Source: Lonicera japonica (taxonomy: Eukaryota; Streptophyta; Magnoliopsida; Dipsacales; Caprifoliaceae). From it: a DNA stretch of 64,000 nt. Position numbers and translations under genes: made by a program. The notes beneath the pieces are model-generated. The model saw only the letters and a program-made list of their open reading frames with translations. It did not search any database and was not told the origin of the DNA. Numbering within the stretch: position 1 is the stretch's first letter; each line of letters starts with the position of its first letter. Shown one piece after another: positions 34,692-46,389 of this stretch. The DNA lies in NCBI GenBank assembly GCA_021464415.1, contig JAKCWG010000723.1, positions 186,001 to 250,000 of the forward strand, read 5' to 3'.

Positions 34692-36000
34692 AACTTGTTA
34701 TCAAAATGATAAATTAAACAAACACCTTTAGACTTATTCTTATTTGTAAAGTATTTTGTTATTTTAATCACAAAACTAGCACCTAATCTATATTATCTTA
34801 TTTCCTTCATTTTTCATAACATATATCATCCCCTTTTTGTTTCTACAGATTGCTGCAATATTCACAAGTAACATGAGTAGTACTCGTGAAACAAACATCA
34901 AATCGTTGTTCATGGCGTTTCAGTTTAAACACCAACCCGAAGTTGATGGGTCCATGTTGAGCAGGTTCCCTAAATTTATTTTCTTGGCATGAATGATATT
35001 AAAAACTTGAGATTTTTCTTCTCATCCTTTTAGCAAATTTTAAGATAATTACTCACTAATCATTGGTTATATTTGCAATTTTCAAAGTTAGAACCCTAAG
35101 TGATTCACAAGAGAAAAGCGACGAGGCAAATCAAAGTGATTGATAAAGAAACATCAAGCTCTTCAATGCTGTTTTTAACAAAGCCTTGAATTGAATTGTA
35201 CAAATAGGGCAAATTTATGCATATGTTACCTTTGATGCAGAAGGTTTTAATGTTGGATTGTTGGTTCTGTTTATGATAATTATTGGTAGAGAACCATGGC
35301 CTTGGCTCTCAGATCGTGTAGGCATTTTGGAGATAAGGATTTTTGGCTGCAAGTGATGGGGATTTCGAATTGAAGCATGGAGAAATATAAGCCGGGACAC
35401 ATATGTGTCCCATAAATCTCTGAATCGCTTCAAAGGAAAGCTAGTGTACCTCATTAACTCATTTCATTTGTTTAAAAATTCCGTGCCAATGAGTTCAGTC
35501 ACTTTTCAAAAGCATAACACCACATCACTGATACGGTTCTTACATGCTAGCAATAAGCCCAATTAGCTGTAATTCATACACATAAAGAACATGCATTAAT
35601 TTTTTTTCCCCAAGGCAAAAGGATAATTGACAAAGCCAACAATAAGGCCTTTCTCATCTACACAACGAGTAGAAGTACTTTCCCTATCAACTAATCGGCA
35701 TTGTGAAAGATTGCAGTGCAGCCACCATAAATTTTTTTTGTTAGTCCTTCAAACTAGGCAATGTTTACCTTAAGTGCTGGTTTAGTTTAGGTTTTAGTTC
35801 TTTTATTGAATGGAAAATTTGTAATTAATTTCAAGTATCATGTTTGACTTGTAGCGTCTTGTGATTCATTCTCGTAACATGAATTATACACCCATTGTAT
35901 ATGAATTTAACAATTTAAAGTTCTTGTAAATGTCAAGCAGTCATAAGTCATAACCACATGAGCACTAAGAGGGTATGAAAATGGCAAGCGTATGAAAATC
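32346..36000 (+). pseudogene. Cassette copy 8, second promoter type, with solo LTR in the putative second intron
   Basis: Shares 32,340-33,440 with copies 2 and 6. Promoter-like block about 32,995-33,145 (AGGACTAAGCCCTACATTTT, GTTACCAGAATAGCC, TTAGGGCAATTCC, TTAGGGTTT). Exon 2 about 33,380-33,470 (AATCTATAAATATGAG|GTGTGT). After the LTR, the GCATTTGTGTGGTGGCAAAA block (34,460) and exon 3 at 34,849-34,964 (TTCTACAG|ATTGC ... GAGCAG|GTTCCC). It reads I-F-T-S-N-M-S-S-T-R-E-T, then S-L-F-M-A-F-Q-F-K-H-Q-P-E-V-D. This is the longest intact SLFMAFQ exon. A possible further exon follows at about 35,090-35,160. 3' end near 35,815: GAATGGAAAATTTGTAAT. Confidence 0.5.
33705..34427 (-). mobile_element. 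Solo LTR, about 720 bp
   Basis: On the minus strand it runs from TGTTGGAGCAAGTGTC (ending at 34,427) to ...ATGAATCCA (33,705). Flanks TATTG (33,700-33,704) and TATTC (34,428-34,432) match at 4 of 5 bases. The paralogue near 1,378-1,395 (GATGCTGAATATTTTC) shows the uninterrupted site. Minus-strand promoter-like sequence TTTTTATATGGG precedes a GC-rich segment (GGCCGGGCTCGGGCTTTGGG). TGTTGG starts are common in Ty1/copia LTRs. The 112-codon minus-strand frame inside is not a gene. Confidence 0.65.
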
Positions 36001-36365
36001 ATTTATAGTTTACAAAAGTGACATTTGATGTTTTAATAGAAACCTAGCTAATTTAGCATACCAAAATTAGGAAATAGGAACATGATTAGTGTGTTAATTA
36101 AGTACGATAGTAAAGTACAAAGAGTCGAGATGAACATTCCTTCTAGGTGTGAATCTTGTATCAAACGAATGTCTAAGATCTTTTAATGAGGAAGAAGAAT
36201 GCAAGTAGCTCATGCTAGTTGCTCATATACTATGATATATGCTACTTGCAGGTTATCTTGCGATGAATGTACTTCAACTTACCGCCAAATGAACTTTGAG
36301 AAAAAGAGCATTTTACTTCTTTTTCACTCATAATAATATATTAAGTGTAGACTTTTTCCACTTTC
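36001..36365. other. Spacer, no gene seen
   Basis: AT-rich flank between cassette copy 8 and the decayed chromovirus region. No repeat or coding signal recognised. Confidence 0.4.
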
Positions 36366-38694
36366 TTTGACGCCCCAAATACCTTTATGAGATTTTCACC
36401 TCTGAGACTCGATTAATCACGGATGCCGTCTGCGACGGTGGGTTTAGAATATAAAATCACAACTTTTAAAAAACTTTTTTTAGATAAAGTGTGATCCGAC
36501 AAAATATCATTTTGGAAAAAAATTGGCATATGGAATTCGTTTAAGTAATATATCACCCTGTAAAACCTTTTAACCATTTTCATCTAAATCCATCCAAATG
36601 TACAACCAAGTAGTAAAGCAACTTCACATATAAAAACATATACATAAGCCATTTTAAACATCCTTTACTTAAAGAGTTACAAAGTCCATTTAGAAATACA
36701 AATGGCTTTATATAACAAAATGATTGTATAATATAGTCCTTAATCTAAGGACTACAATAGGTCTCTAGATATCAAAGGCTTCTAGACAAATGTATCACAC
36801 TCCAATCCCCGAAATCTAACCTACAAAACTGTTAGAAAATGGGATGAGCCAAATCCAGGCTCAGTGGGAACTATGTAATTTTGAATAGAAGATACACATT
36901 GCATATAAAAACACATGCAGCTTTTATAGAAAGTAAGTATTTTAGTATAATGTAGTATTATGAAAGTAATTTAATGCAATCCACACACTCTCACATGCAT
37001 GCCAAACCCTGCTAAGATCCCTATCCTAGACACTGGAAGCTACTACATTTAGTAATCAATCTTGCCCTTACAGTTTCGTAGATACAACCCTCTATGTGAA
37101 TCTACGTCTTTTTAGCTTCCTTTGATTCATTATTCCACGGTACTCATTATTTTCCACTTTGATTATAATTCATTATGAAGTCCATCAATTCGCACATGGC
37201 TGCAAAGCTTCTCACTTAATATTTCATCAATACGAATATTTGTACATTATGAAAATCAGTCATGCACCCACAACCTAGTGGATATCTTTATGCATAAATC
37301 TAACCTCCGTAGTCAACTTGCACATGTAACGCTTATCATATAATAATCCCAACATAATAACATGAGGAAGAATAACAACAACGGCAACAAGAGATATGAT
37401 ATAACAACCATAAAGGTAACAACCATATAAAGATCAACTTGTCATATCTCTTGTATAAGGCGTCCAGCTTACCCCAATCTCTAAACTAATCATGTCTCCT
37501 CTAAGTGGGCGAACTGCCCAGGGACTTGGCCTTAACTTGTAATTCATTTGGAGTTAAACCCATGCAAAACATTTTCTCGGGGACAACGCTCCAAATAGTT
37601 AGCAAGAAGAACATCCGTACAACCAAATTCATTCAAGGATGGCACTACCTTAGGATCTTTCACCTAAGTATAGGGTTACTATTTCTTGGAACATACAATC
37701 CCGTTAATAGAGCCACGCGAACTAATCCGCAAGATAGGGGAGCTAGTAAACGCAGGACTACGATTACTCATCCATGAGAAGGCATTATACATCAATATGA
37801 TCACAGAAATAGGCGGCTACAACTGCACAATATAGGGCTCCAACCCTAATATCTCACAGGGCTCCAACCCTGAATCAGTTGGGGCTCTAACCCACAACTA
37901 CTACTGGCCGGTACACAATCTTAGCGGCTACAACACAATCATATGGTAGGGCGACAACCTTACTTGGTAAGGCTACAACCTTATAATCAATATACAAATA
38001 AATAATTGGCCAAAACATCAATCAATAACATGAATATACAACATATATGTCACAACATCATTATCAATATCATTTCAGCACATACATGTGATCATATCAA
38101 CATGAATATATCCATTCCCCATCGATATATATATATATATATGTGTGTGTGTGTTCATAAGCCCACATAACCTAATCACACCTATGGAGGTTTCATCGAA
38201 CATATATAATTCATTCACATAGTTTCGTCATCACGTTTCTCATTCATAGGTTTATCGCCATATCATTATTCATTTTTATGGCCAACCGGTGTATTAATGG
38301 TGTCCTATGCCTTATAACGTGATCTACTAGTAATACTAAGGCTTTACAAGTTTTATCCGTGTACATAAGTTGTTCTACCCCAAGCCAAGCACTAATTTCT
38401 ATGATTCTCCTCTAACCAGTATACTTATGGTATATTAATCTCGTTCAATTATTACTACAACAACCTACACCCCACAAATCTACACTTATAACAACACATT
38501 ATTGCATAATATCAATGGTCTCACACAATTTATAGTCTAATGAATACATGTGTACCAATATACAAAAATTGGCTAGAACTAGTTTATGTAATTGTGGACT
38601 TCTGTACAATTCCCAAGGAAGATGGTTCATATGCACATTATCTAGTATAAGTGTGTTTACATATAGTTTATGACCCGTAATCAACCATTAATTT
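36366..38694 (-). mobile_element. Decayed chromovirus-type LTR (3' portion), interrupted at 38,695
   Basis: Begins TTTGACGCCCCAAATACC, matching the LTR edge at 43,580 (TATGACGCCCCAAATCC) and, in reverse complement, the ...GGGCGTCACA end of the LTRs at 53,871 and 62,563. AGCCAAATCCAGGCTCAGTG at about 36,847 is the inverse of the CCCACTGAGCCxGGTTGGCT motif in the 51,853 element. At 37,800-37,980 are repeated GGCTMCAACC units (the other LTRs have GGGTTGGAGCCC units). The element continues at 42,534. No target duplication was found. Confidence 0.6.
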
Positions 38695-40733
38695 TGTAAC
38701 ACCCCTGTATTAAACTATAGGATAACACCCGTAATTAAGACCAAGAGTGTTACTAACACATCTTAGTAGGACTAACATAGGTGTGTAGGAAGAAAATAAT
38801 TCAAAAACATGTATATCAAGTGTGATTAAGCATACGGTACAAAAACATATTATAACATTTGAACATGCATCACATCTATAAAAAAAACAAACAAACCACA
38901 TGAACTTCCAAAAGTATATACAGTCCTCGGGCTGGCTGTGGCTTCTTGGAGAAAAAAAAACATATACATCACAAAAATACTTATTGTATTAGAGCCTCCA
39001 CTTCGTCCCTGACCCCGTCGTCTCTTTGTCTTCATGGGACTTGTGAATACCTGAGATATTTTTAAAAAAAACACGGGTGAACTATTTGCTCAGTAGGGGG
39101 AAACTTAGGGCATGTGTTTCAAAACAGGTTTATAACATATTTTTCAAACCGAGTTTACTCATTTAAAATCAACAAGATTCATTATCATTAAGTAACGATG
39201 CATGGTCGTGCTAATGCAGGTTACCTCCCGTGTCAACTGATTACCGTATAATAGAGAGAGCCTGAGCTGTAAATATATTTCATTGCTACCCAAGATATAA
39301 GATCATCATGCCGATACCCTAGGATCAATCATCATGATTCCATATGAACATAGATAACAGCAGCCATAGGATCAATCATCTCGATCCCGTATAAACATAG
39401 ATAACAACTAAAGCCATAGTGCTTTGCCAATTTGCCTAGGTTTTTGCGCTCCACACCGGTGGCTTATAAGCGGCCAAACATTTCACCCCTAGGGTTTAAG
39501 GATTTTCAACCCAAGGGCACCGGGCCCTATTTATTTTCCCATCCCGGCAATCATTATATCGATACAGATGTCATTCTCAACACCTACGGGATTACATGCC
39601 CTCTTCATCACAGACAAAGATATAAATTCTTCCATAAACCCCTTTCAATTCATATATTGCAAGAGCATTCCAAAGTCTCCGAGAAGGTCCCATAATGCTA
39701 GTTGACATAATAATAATATATAATATGCAAAACATGTTGTTTTATAAACATATGGTGCAATGTACGCCATACACTATCAGCCAAGTCCCACTTTATATCC
39801 CTTGGTGTGTATAATCCATCAACAACCCATTTTTAACAACAAATATTATTCACACAACCAAGAGATATCTCATATAGTTCGAAAAACACTTTAAAGCAAT
39901 TGTGGATGGCATATTTTGTCTCAAATCATGCTTTCATTGCTTTATAAATTGCCAAAATATCATAATTTCACTTATATTCAATTACACAAACAAACAGCAG
40001 TCAAACGCTACTAGTATTGAGGAATATGAGCAAATTATTAAGTTTTAAAAGTAAAAAAACTCCTACCTCGAGTGATTAATGAGAAGGAAGAAGAAAGGAT
40101 GAAGATTCAGGTCTCTCCCCAAGCAATCCCCGCGAAGAAGATGATTAATAGTGAATAAAAAGAAGATTTAAGTGATTCGGGAGCTTAAATCTTCGTTAAG
40201 GACGGATTAGTGTGCGAAAATCTCCAACTTTCTCTCTCTAGAACCCTCTCTTAGTGTGTGGGAGTGTTTGAGTCGAAAATAGGTGGAAAAGGGGTTAAAA
40301 TGCATTTAAAAACGAGTTAAGTCGGTGCACTACTCCGATGGCGGACCGGTATGCTGAAAAGAGATTACCGGTCCGTAACATAAATTTTTCCAATATTTTA
40401 CACGCCAGACCAGTATGCTAAAAATTACATATCGGTCCGTAGTCTAATTTTCCCCCAACATTGAAATGCCGGACTGGTATGCCGAAACCTCCATACCGTT
40501 CTGCAGGCAAACATTCTGCCCTGCTACCCTTTTCCTGTTTTGGCCATAACTTCTCGCTCGGAACTTCGATTGAGATGATTTTTATGTCCCTAGAAAGGTA
40601 ATTCAGAGATCTACAATTTACAGAGGAAACTTTTCCTCAAATTATGGATATAAAATTCTCTAGAATTACAAATTCTACACAATAATAACTTAATACAACA
40701 TAATTAACATTAACTTAAATACAGGATGTTGCA
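38695..40733 (-). repeat. 3' LTR of the deleted chromovirus
   Basis: About 2,039 bp. On the minus strand it begins TGCAACATCCTGTATTTAAG and ends ...ACAGGGGTGTTACA. The other LTR fragment begins TGTAACATCC, so the G in TGCAAC is a mutation. The LTR-like TTGCTCAGTAGGGGG at about 39,088 is the diverged CCCACTGAGC motif. Confidence 0.7.
40341..40505. repeat. Three diverged hairpin units in the LTR
   Basis: Unit 1 has a perfect stem GGACCGGTA / TACCGGTCC (40,343-40,351 and 40,366-40,374). Units 2 and 3 (from about 40,405 and 40,471) are degraded versions with GACCAGTATGC / ATCGGTCC and GACTGGTATGC / ATACCGTTC. The array lies about 230-390 bp from the LTR start. A copy in the 5' LTR fragment is at about 42,130-42,305. 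Confidence 0.8.
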
Positions 40734-42097
40734 ATCTCTCCCATTAAATAAAATTTCGTCGTTGAAATTTAGATATTGCACATTAAGCAAACAACGTAGG
40801 ATATTTACTACGTATTTCAGTCTCTAACTTCCACGTTGCCTCATCGGCTCCATGATGTAACCACAAAACCTTTACTAAAGGAATAACATTATTCTTAAGT
40901 ACTTGATCTCAACGATCTAAGATTCATATTAGGCAGTTTCGTAAGTCCCATCGTCTAACTTCTCGAAGTTTTCCCATTGAACAACATGGGAAGGATCATG
41001 AACATACCAACGTAGCATCGATACATGAAAGACATTGTGAACGTTAGAAAATTGTGGCGGCAAAGTTAAGCAATATGAAACATTCTCGATGGTAAAATGG
41101 GGTTTGATTTTCAAAAACACATGATTGCCAACTTCAAATTCAAATAGGCGACAACGTTTGTCGGTATAGCTCTTTTGCCAACTCTGAGCGGTAAGGAGAC
41201 GTTGTCGAAGGGTCATGATCTTTTCGATAGTTTGCTCTCTTAATTCTGAACTTAACAAAGTTCTTTTTTTGATTTCATACCAGCAAACCGAAGATCTGCA
41301 CAGACTACCGTAAACGGCTTCATAAGGCGTCATGCCTATACTAGCCTGAAAACTATTATTATATGCAACTTCGACTAACGAAAAATGTTCTATCCAGTTT
41401 TCTCGAAAGTCGAGGATACACGCTCTGAACATATCTTCAACTATTTGGATAAGTTACTCAAATTGACAATCGATCTACGTGTGGAACGCCGTACTAAATT
41501 TTAATTGAGTCCCCAAAGCCCTTTTGAGACTTTTCCAAAATTGAGATGTAAAACGAGGATCTCGATTCAACACAATAGTCAATGGAACCCCATGGAGCTT
41601 AACTATCTCCCGAACGTAAAGTTTTTCCAAACTCTCCACATTTTGGTTATTCTGGATGGGAAGAAAGTGAGAGGATTTGGTTAATCTATCAACAATAACC
41701 CAAATTGTATCTTGACCTCCTAACGCCTTTGGCAATCCTGAAACGAAGTCCATAGTGATGTGTTCCCATTTTCTCTTGGGAATGGGCAATGACTGTAGTT
41801 GTCTCGCAGGCCTTTGGTGTTCAGCCTTCACTATTTGACACGTCATACATTTATTCACAAAATTTGCGACACCTTTCTTTATGCCGATCCACCAAAATTT
41901 TCAACATAAGTCCCGGTACATGTTTGTACCACCGGTATGAATGAAAAATCTAGAATAGTTTGCTTCACTTAGGATTTCATTTCTAAGCTTCGGATCGCTC
42001 GGTACCACCAACCTATCCTGGACCTGGATTCCCTTATCGACTTCGAGTTTATACCTACCGTATTCTGCTTTCGTAGCCAAATGATCATGTATTACCC
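40734..42097 (-). pseudogene. Chromovirus integrase and chromodomain-like remnant
   Basis: Minus strand. At 41,858-41,475: C-x-x-C zinc-binding end, I-T-M-D-F-V-S-G-L (first catalytic Asp), V-I-V-D-R-L-T-K-S, and R-D-P-R-F-T-S-Q-F-W where the second Asp region reads L-N-R-D rather than S-D-R-D. A frameshift or stop separates this from 41,432-40,929: N-N-S-F-Q-A-S-I-G-M-T-P-Y-E, Q-K-S-Y-T-D-K-R, V-F-H-V-S-M-L-R. The final chromodomain-like segment, W-L-H-H-G-A-D-E-A-T-W, lies at about 40,880-40,770 in another frame. The catalytic Glu segment is disrupted. Non-functional. Confidence 0.85.
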
Positions 42098-42533
42098 AAA
42101 AATGGGTTAAGTCATTGCACTATTCCGGATGGAGAATCGGTATGCTGAAAAGGGAGTACCGGTCCACAGCATAAATTTCCCCCAAATTTTACACTCCGGA
42201 CCAGTATGCTAAAAACTTCATACCGATGCACAGTCTAGTTTTCCCCCAACATTAAAAAGCAAGACCAGTATATATGCCAAAACCTCCATACCAATCCGCA
42301 GGTAAACTTTCTGCCTTGCTACCATTTTCTCGTGTTGGCCATAACTTCTCGCTCGGAACTTCGATTTAGATGATCTTTTTATCACTAGAAAGGTAATTCA
42401 AAGATCTATAATTTACGGAATAAACTTTTTCTTAAATTATGGATAGAAAATTCTCTAGAATTATAAATTCCACACAATAAAAATTTTATACAACATAATT
42501 AACATTAACTTAAATACAGGATGTTACAAATTT

Positions 42534-43579
42534 AGTGTAAATCCATAAATTCCCAAATTCTTAGTTTATACATGCACTATATGGTGGGTTTATTATAAAT
42601 CCTCAAATACTTTAGCTAAACATGGAATAAATTATGCATACATGTAATTGAAGTGATAATCCACCATAATCATCTACCAATTAAAGGTTAATCTAACCCA
42701 ACCCTCATGCATCAACACAAACCTAGGGCTTTCATGAAAATCTCCAATTTTTGTAAAATTTCTAATACAACAAGTAATAATTTGAAAAACAAGTTTAATA
42801 TTAGTGTTCCCACCTTAGAGAAGCTAAATCCACGAGCTTGAAGTGTTGGGAGAAGAGTTGTTGGCAAATCCTCCAAGTTACAAGCTTTCACTTGAGCTCC
42901 AATGAAGGAAAATAATGGAGAAGATGGTGAATAGTGATAAAGAAGATGAAGGTGATGATCTTGAATTATGCTTGTATCAAGAGATTTAAATCTCTAACAA
43001 AACCCTCACAATCGGCACTCTATTTCTCTCTCTATGCTCTCTAAGTGTGCATATAAAAAATGAAGAGAAAAAGGGAAGAAAATAAATAAATATCTAATAG
43101 CACGTTGTTCTTATGGAAAACATGCTGTCCCTAGGCTATTTTGGGACAGTCCCAACAACGTTATCTAGGGGTCTAAAATAGCGTGCTATTCTAGAAAACA
43201 GCATGCTGTTAGCTTCGGCTGCTGAGTTGACCTTGAAGATGCGAGAATTTGGACTCGGGCGAAACACAATAGTTGTAGATAATCGAATTACATTTCTAAT
43301 AGCATAAACGGGGGTCCATTTAGACATCGGACAAAGAAGTTATAATCCAAAAACCACTACTGCGTCTACAATAGAATTTCAAGGATGGAAATGACCCGTC
43401 AGAGGTAGTTCTTTCATTCCACGATCTCCCATTTTCCAAGCAGCCTAACTAACCGTAGGAAAACCTATTGCACGATGATGCGTCGAACAAGAGTAACAAA
43501 ACTCAATTTACATCCACAAACTTGAATCTACCCGTGACCCCCACGAAGAAAAATCGAACCTATACCTCTGATACCAACT
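42534..43579 (-). mobile_element. Remainder of the interrupted LTR, reduced internal region and PBS
   Basis: 42,534 to about 43,340 resembles the 5' part of the neighbouring LTR (ATGGAGAAGATGGTGAATAG; CTCTCTCTATGCTCTC; GGACTCGGGCGAAACACAA). About 240 bp follows up to an inverse primer-binding site CCTCTGATACCA (43,565-43,576), i.e. minus strand TGGTATCAGAGG as for initiator tRNA-Met. The gag-pol region is missing. The palindromes AATAGCGTGCTATT (43,177-43,190) and AACAGCATGCTGTT (43,197-43,210) lie in the LTR part. Confidence 0.55.
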
Positions 43580-46223
43580 TATGACGCCCCAAATCCCCTT
43601 ATGAGGTATAGACCTCCGGGACCTGGTTAATCACGGTGCCGTACGCGACGACGGATTTAAGGTACATATTTTAAAACTTATAATATAAAATCTATACATA
43701 AAGCCTTATTTTAAGAAATTTTTTTAATGTGGAGTCTGTAAAGTTAATAAATTCAAACCTGTAAATAAAAAAAATATAATTTAACTAGAATTCTAGCTCC
43801 ACATCATCAAGTCATAATCATATAGATATCAACAAATATGTATAAATCAATCCCTCCAACGAGGTCCCAAAGTTAAATTAAAAGGCTTTACATCTCTTAT
43901 TAATAAAAGAATATACAAGTTAAGTATACAAATTATACAATTCTACTAAATACATACATGCTAAGTCGTCTACAGGCAACTATAAGTAGTCTATAGCATA
44001 ACAGAGGTTATAGAATTCACACTCGCGCGATCCCATAGAAGTACCTGCAAAACTAGTTTAGAAAATGAGAGTGAGCCAAACACGGGCTCAGTGGGAACTA
44101 TAGGGGCTTGCGTAAGAAAGTACATTTTTAGAAACACATGCGATGTGAGATAATGAAACTAATTGGATACACGTTAAGCTTGTGCGTAAGTTCTATTTCT
44201 ATAACTCTTTATAAATATTAATGCAATGAAAAATATTTTATATGTAATACCCTCCAAGTGCCATCCCAGCCCCATGAAAATAGTATAGTACATATCAATG
44301 AAATGAAAGTAAGTTATAGACAAGGTACGTATCACCAAGATACAAATAAAATAGTGATTTCAACCATAAGTTTAATAGTAAAGTAGTGTTATCGATAAAT
44401 AGATCCACATAATGAGCGAAGGCACTAATGTTTTAATCACAATATCTTTCCATCTGTCTTATATCAATCTATCTCATATCCAACATTTAGGATTTTTTCA
44501 ACTGTGCATAGCGATCTCGATCTAAGCCCCCAAGGCTGGGTCCCCCCGTAGACCACCTAGATGTGCAGGGTATAGCGCCTCGCGCTGTCCCCCTTGCTGG
44601 ACCATAGAATATGCTGCTCCCAAAGTGGGATCCCTTTACACGGATCATAGAGTATGCTGCTAATGTAACCACCAAGGCTAAGTCAACCCCATGGACCATT
44701 AATACATGTTTGTACTCAAAATAACATAGTTTACGAAAATAGTATATATATATATATCAAGTAAACTATATTTATCAATCAAATATGTACTCAACATATA
44801 CGTATATCACCTATAGATATCCCCAAATCATATCTTTGTAATTCATATAATAGCATCATTGTTGTACTAAAACCAAATAGTATGCCAAGTCCGTTAACTA
44901 GTGGCTTAGTTGTGATTTTATTAGTTAGTTTCACAAATAAGAGGACTTTTCTATGATACAATAAATGGTTCTAAGCCAAGTAATAAACATAATTTATGTC
45001 ACTTGAAATCTATATAAACTTCCCCTGATGTTCTTAAAGTATGGATCCCTCAAAATGGGTATAAAAATATGTCCAGCGTAGTTACAGACTGACTTTTTAT
45101 TCAACAAATCTTACGAAAGCCAACCTATGGCTTAAGTACAACGAGAATATCACATATATGAGTAATCATGACCAAAACGCACTTCAAATCATCAATCTAT
45201 CAATTATATATATCGCTATAATTTATCCATTATCATATCCGTCCATATAGGTTTTATACCAAAATAACCATAAAATGAAAAAATCATGGAAAGTAGTTAT
45301 GTAGCTGATAAATTAATAATCTAATAACTACAAATTACCCAAAAGATCCAAGTGGAATCAACCCAACCTGTATGAACATGCTATCTTTCAAACTTTAAGT
45401 AAAATACCCAATTTTGATTTGATTAGGGAGAAATAACTTGTGATAATTGGAAAACATGTTTGACTACTATTGTTCCCACCTTTATAAGGTTAACCCCTCG
45501 ACGATTTGCAGCAGAATCGAGCCGAAGAAGCACCAATTTCGAAAACCCCCAATTGAGCTCAAGAACCCTAACAATGGTGGAACCAAGGGAATGAAAAAGA
45601 TGAAGATGATTTGATGATGATTGGGGATGATAAACTTTTATGATGATGAAGCATGGTGAATGATCCCTCCAAATCTCACCAAAATTAAGCTCTCCACTCT
45701 CTCTAGCCCCTAAAATGGTGAGGGACGAATGAAGATGAAAGGGGGAGAAATAGGCATAAATATCTAGTCTAAACTGGTCAAAAAAAACCACTACCTCCTC
45801 TCTAATCGATCAAAGGAAATTCTGCACAAAGTTCTCATTTTGTTGTGCTCCATTGACCCTCGAAACGATATTATCTCAACTCGGGCAAAACATAAAACTT
45901 GTAGAGGGGAAAGAGATGAAACTTTGGCAGCAAACGTGGAGTCATTTGGACTTTGTATGAGAAAGTTATGGCCTCTCAAAGTTGGCTAAAAACCCATTTT
46001 GGCAAAAGTTTGATTCTTCACCATTTGCCCCCGATTTCAACTGCGGCTTCCCGAAATGCGTTATAACCATATACACATACTTAGTATCATTAAAATGACT
46101 TGTTGGAAGTGTCGGATCAACCACCAAGGTTTCGAAGCAAAATTTGACTCCTTAAACGGAGGTTTGGCCTTAAACGGTCCATATAGGAGAATTGTCACAG
46201 AAAACCAAATACGATATGTTACA
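43580..46223 (-). repeat. Decayed chromovirus 5' LTR
   Basis: Starts beside the PBS with TATGACGCCCCAAATCC and ends ACGATATGTTACA, the inverse of a TGTAACAT start. AGCCAAACACGGGCTCAGTG, then GGAACT (about 44,073-44,100) is the shared LTR motif. CACTCTCTCTAGCCCC (about 45,695) and GAGGGACGAATGAAG match the other LTRs' transcribed region. Divergence from the 36,366 LTR is large, so the two may be a very old LTR pair or separate insertions. The flanks CTTTC and CAAGA do not match. Confidence 0.55.
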
Positions 46224-46389
46224 CAAGATTCCACAGATGTTCTTCAAACTTATAGCTCGTTGTGGCCAACTGTCACAGGCGGCCTTTGATGGCACAAAGG
46301 AGGTTACATGAGACTTGGATTTAGCCGTGTCAAGTTCACTAAAATTTGTAATATGTCATAGGCATCCTTTGAAGGCACAAAGAAGGTCA
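46224..46389. other. Junction region, nothing recognised
   Basis: About 165 bp between the LTR edge and the start of sequence shared with 4,567 and 23,905. The paired TTTGAWGGCACAAAG units at about 46,286 and 46,369 form a short direct repeat. Confidence 0.4.

Larger units (their letters stand above)
38695..42528 (-). mobile_element. Internally deleted Ty3/gypsy chromovirus, TSD AATTT
   Basis: The plus-strand left end is TGTAACACCCCTGTATT and the right end AATACAGGATGTTACA. AATTT is at 38,690-38,694 and 42,529-42,533. A complete 3' LTR (38,695-40,733) is followed by a purine-rich tract (reverse complement ATTTAATGGGAGAGAT), then about 1.35 kb of integrase and chromodomain-like coding remnant, then only the first roughly 430 bp of the 5' LTR (42,098-42,528). 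One deletion removed gag, protease, RT, PBS and the rest of the 5' LTR. Confidence 0.8.

Noticed and set aside
37505..37777. 90-codon plus-strand frame
   Set aside because: Inside a decayed minus-strand LTR and without domain signal.
36366..46223. One complete element with LTRs at 36,366 and 46,223
   Set aside because: The flanks CTTTC and CAAGA do not match, and the two LTRs are strongly diverged; they may be one very old element or two, so I annotated the parts separately.
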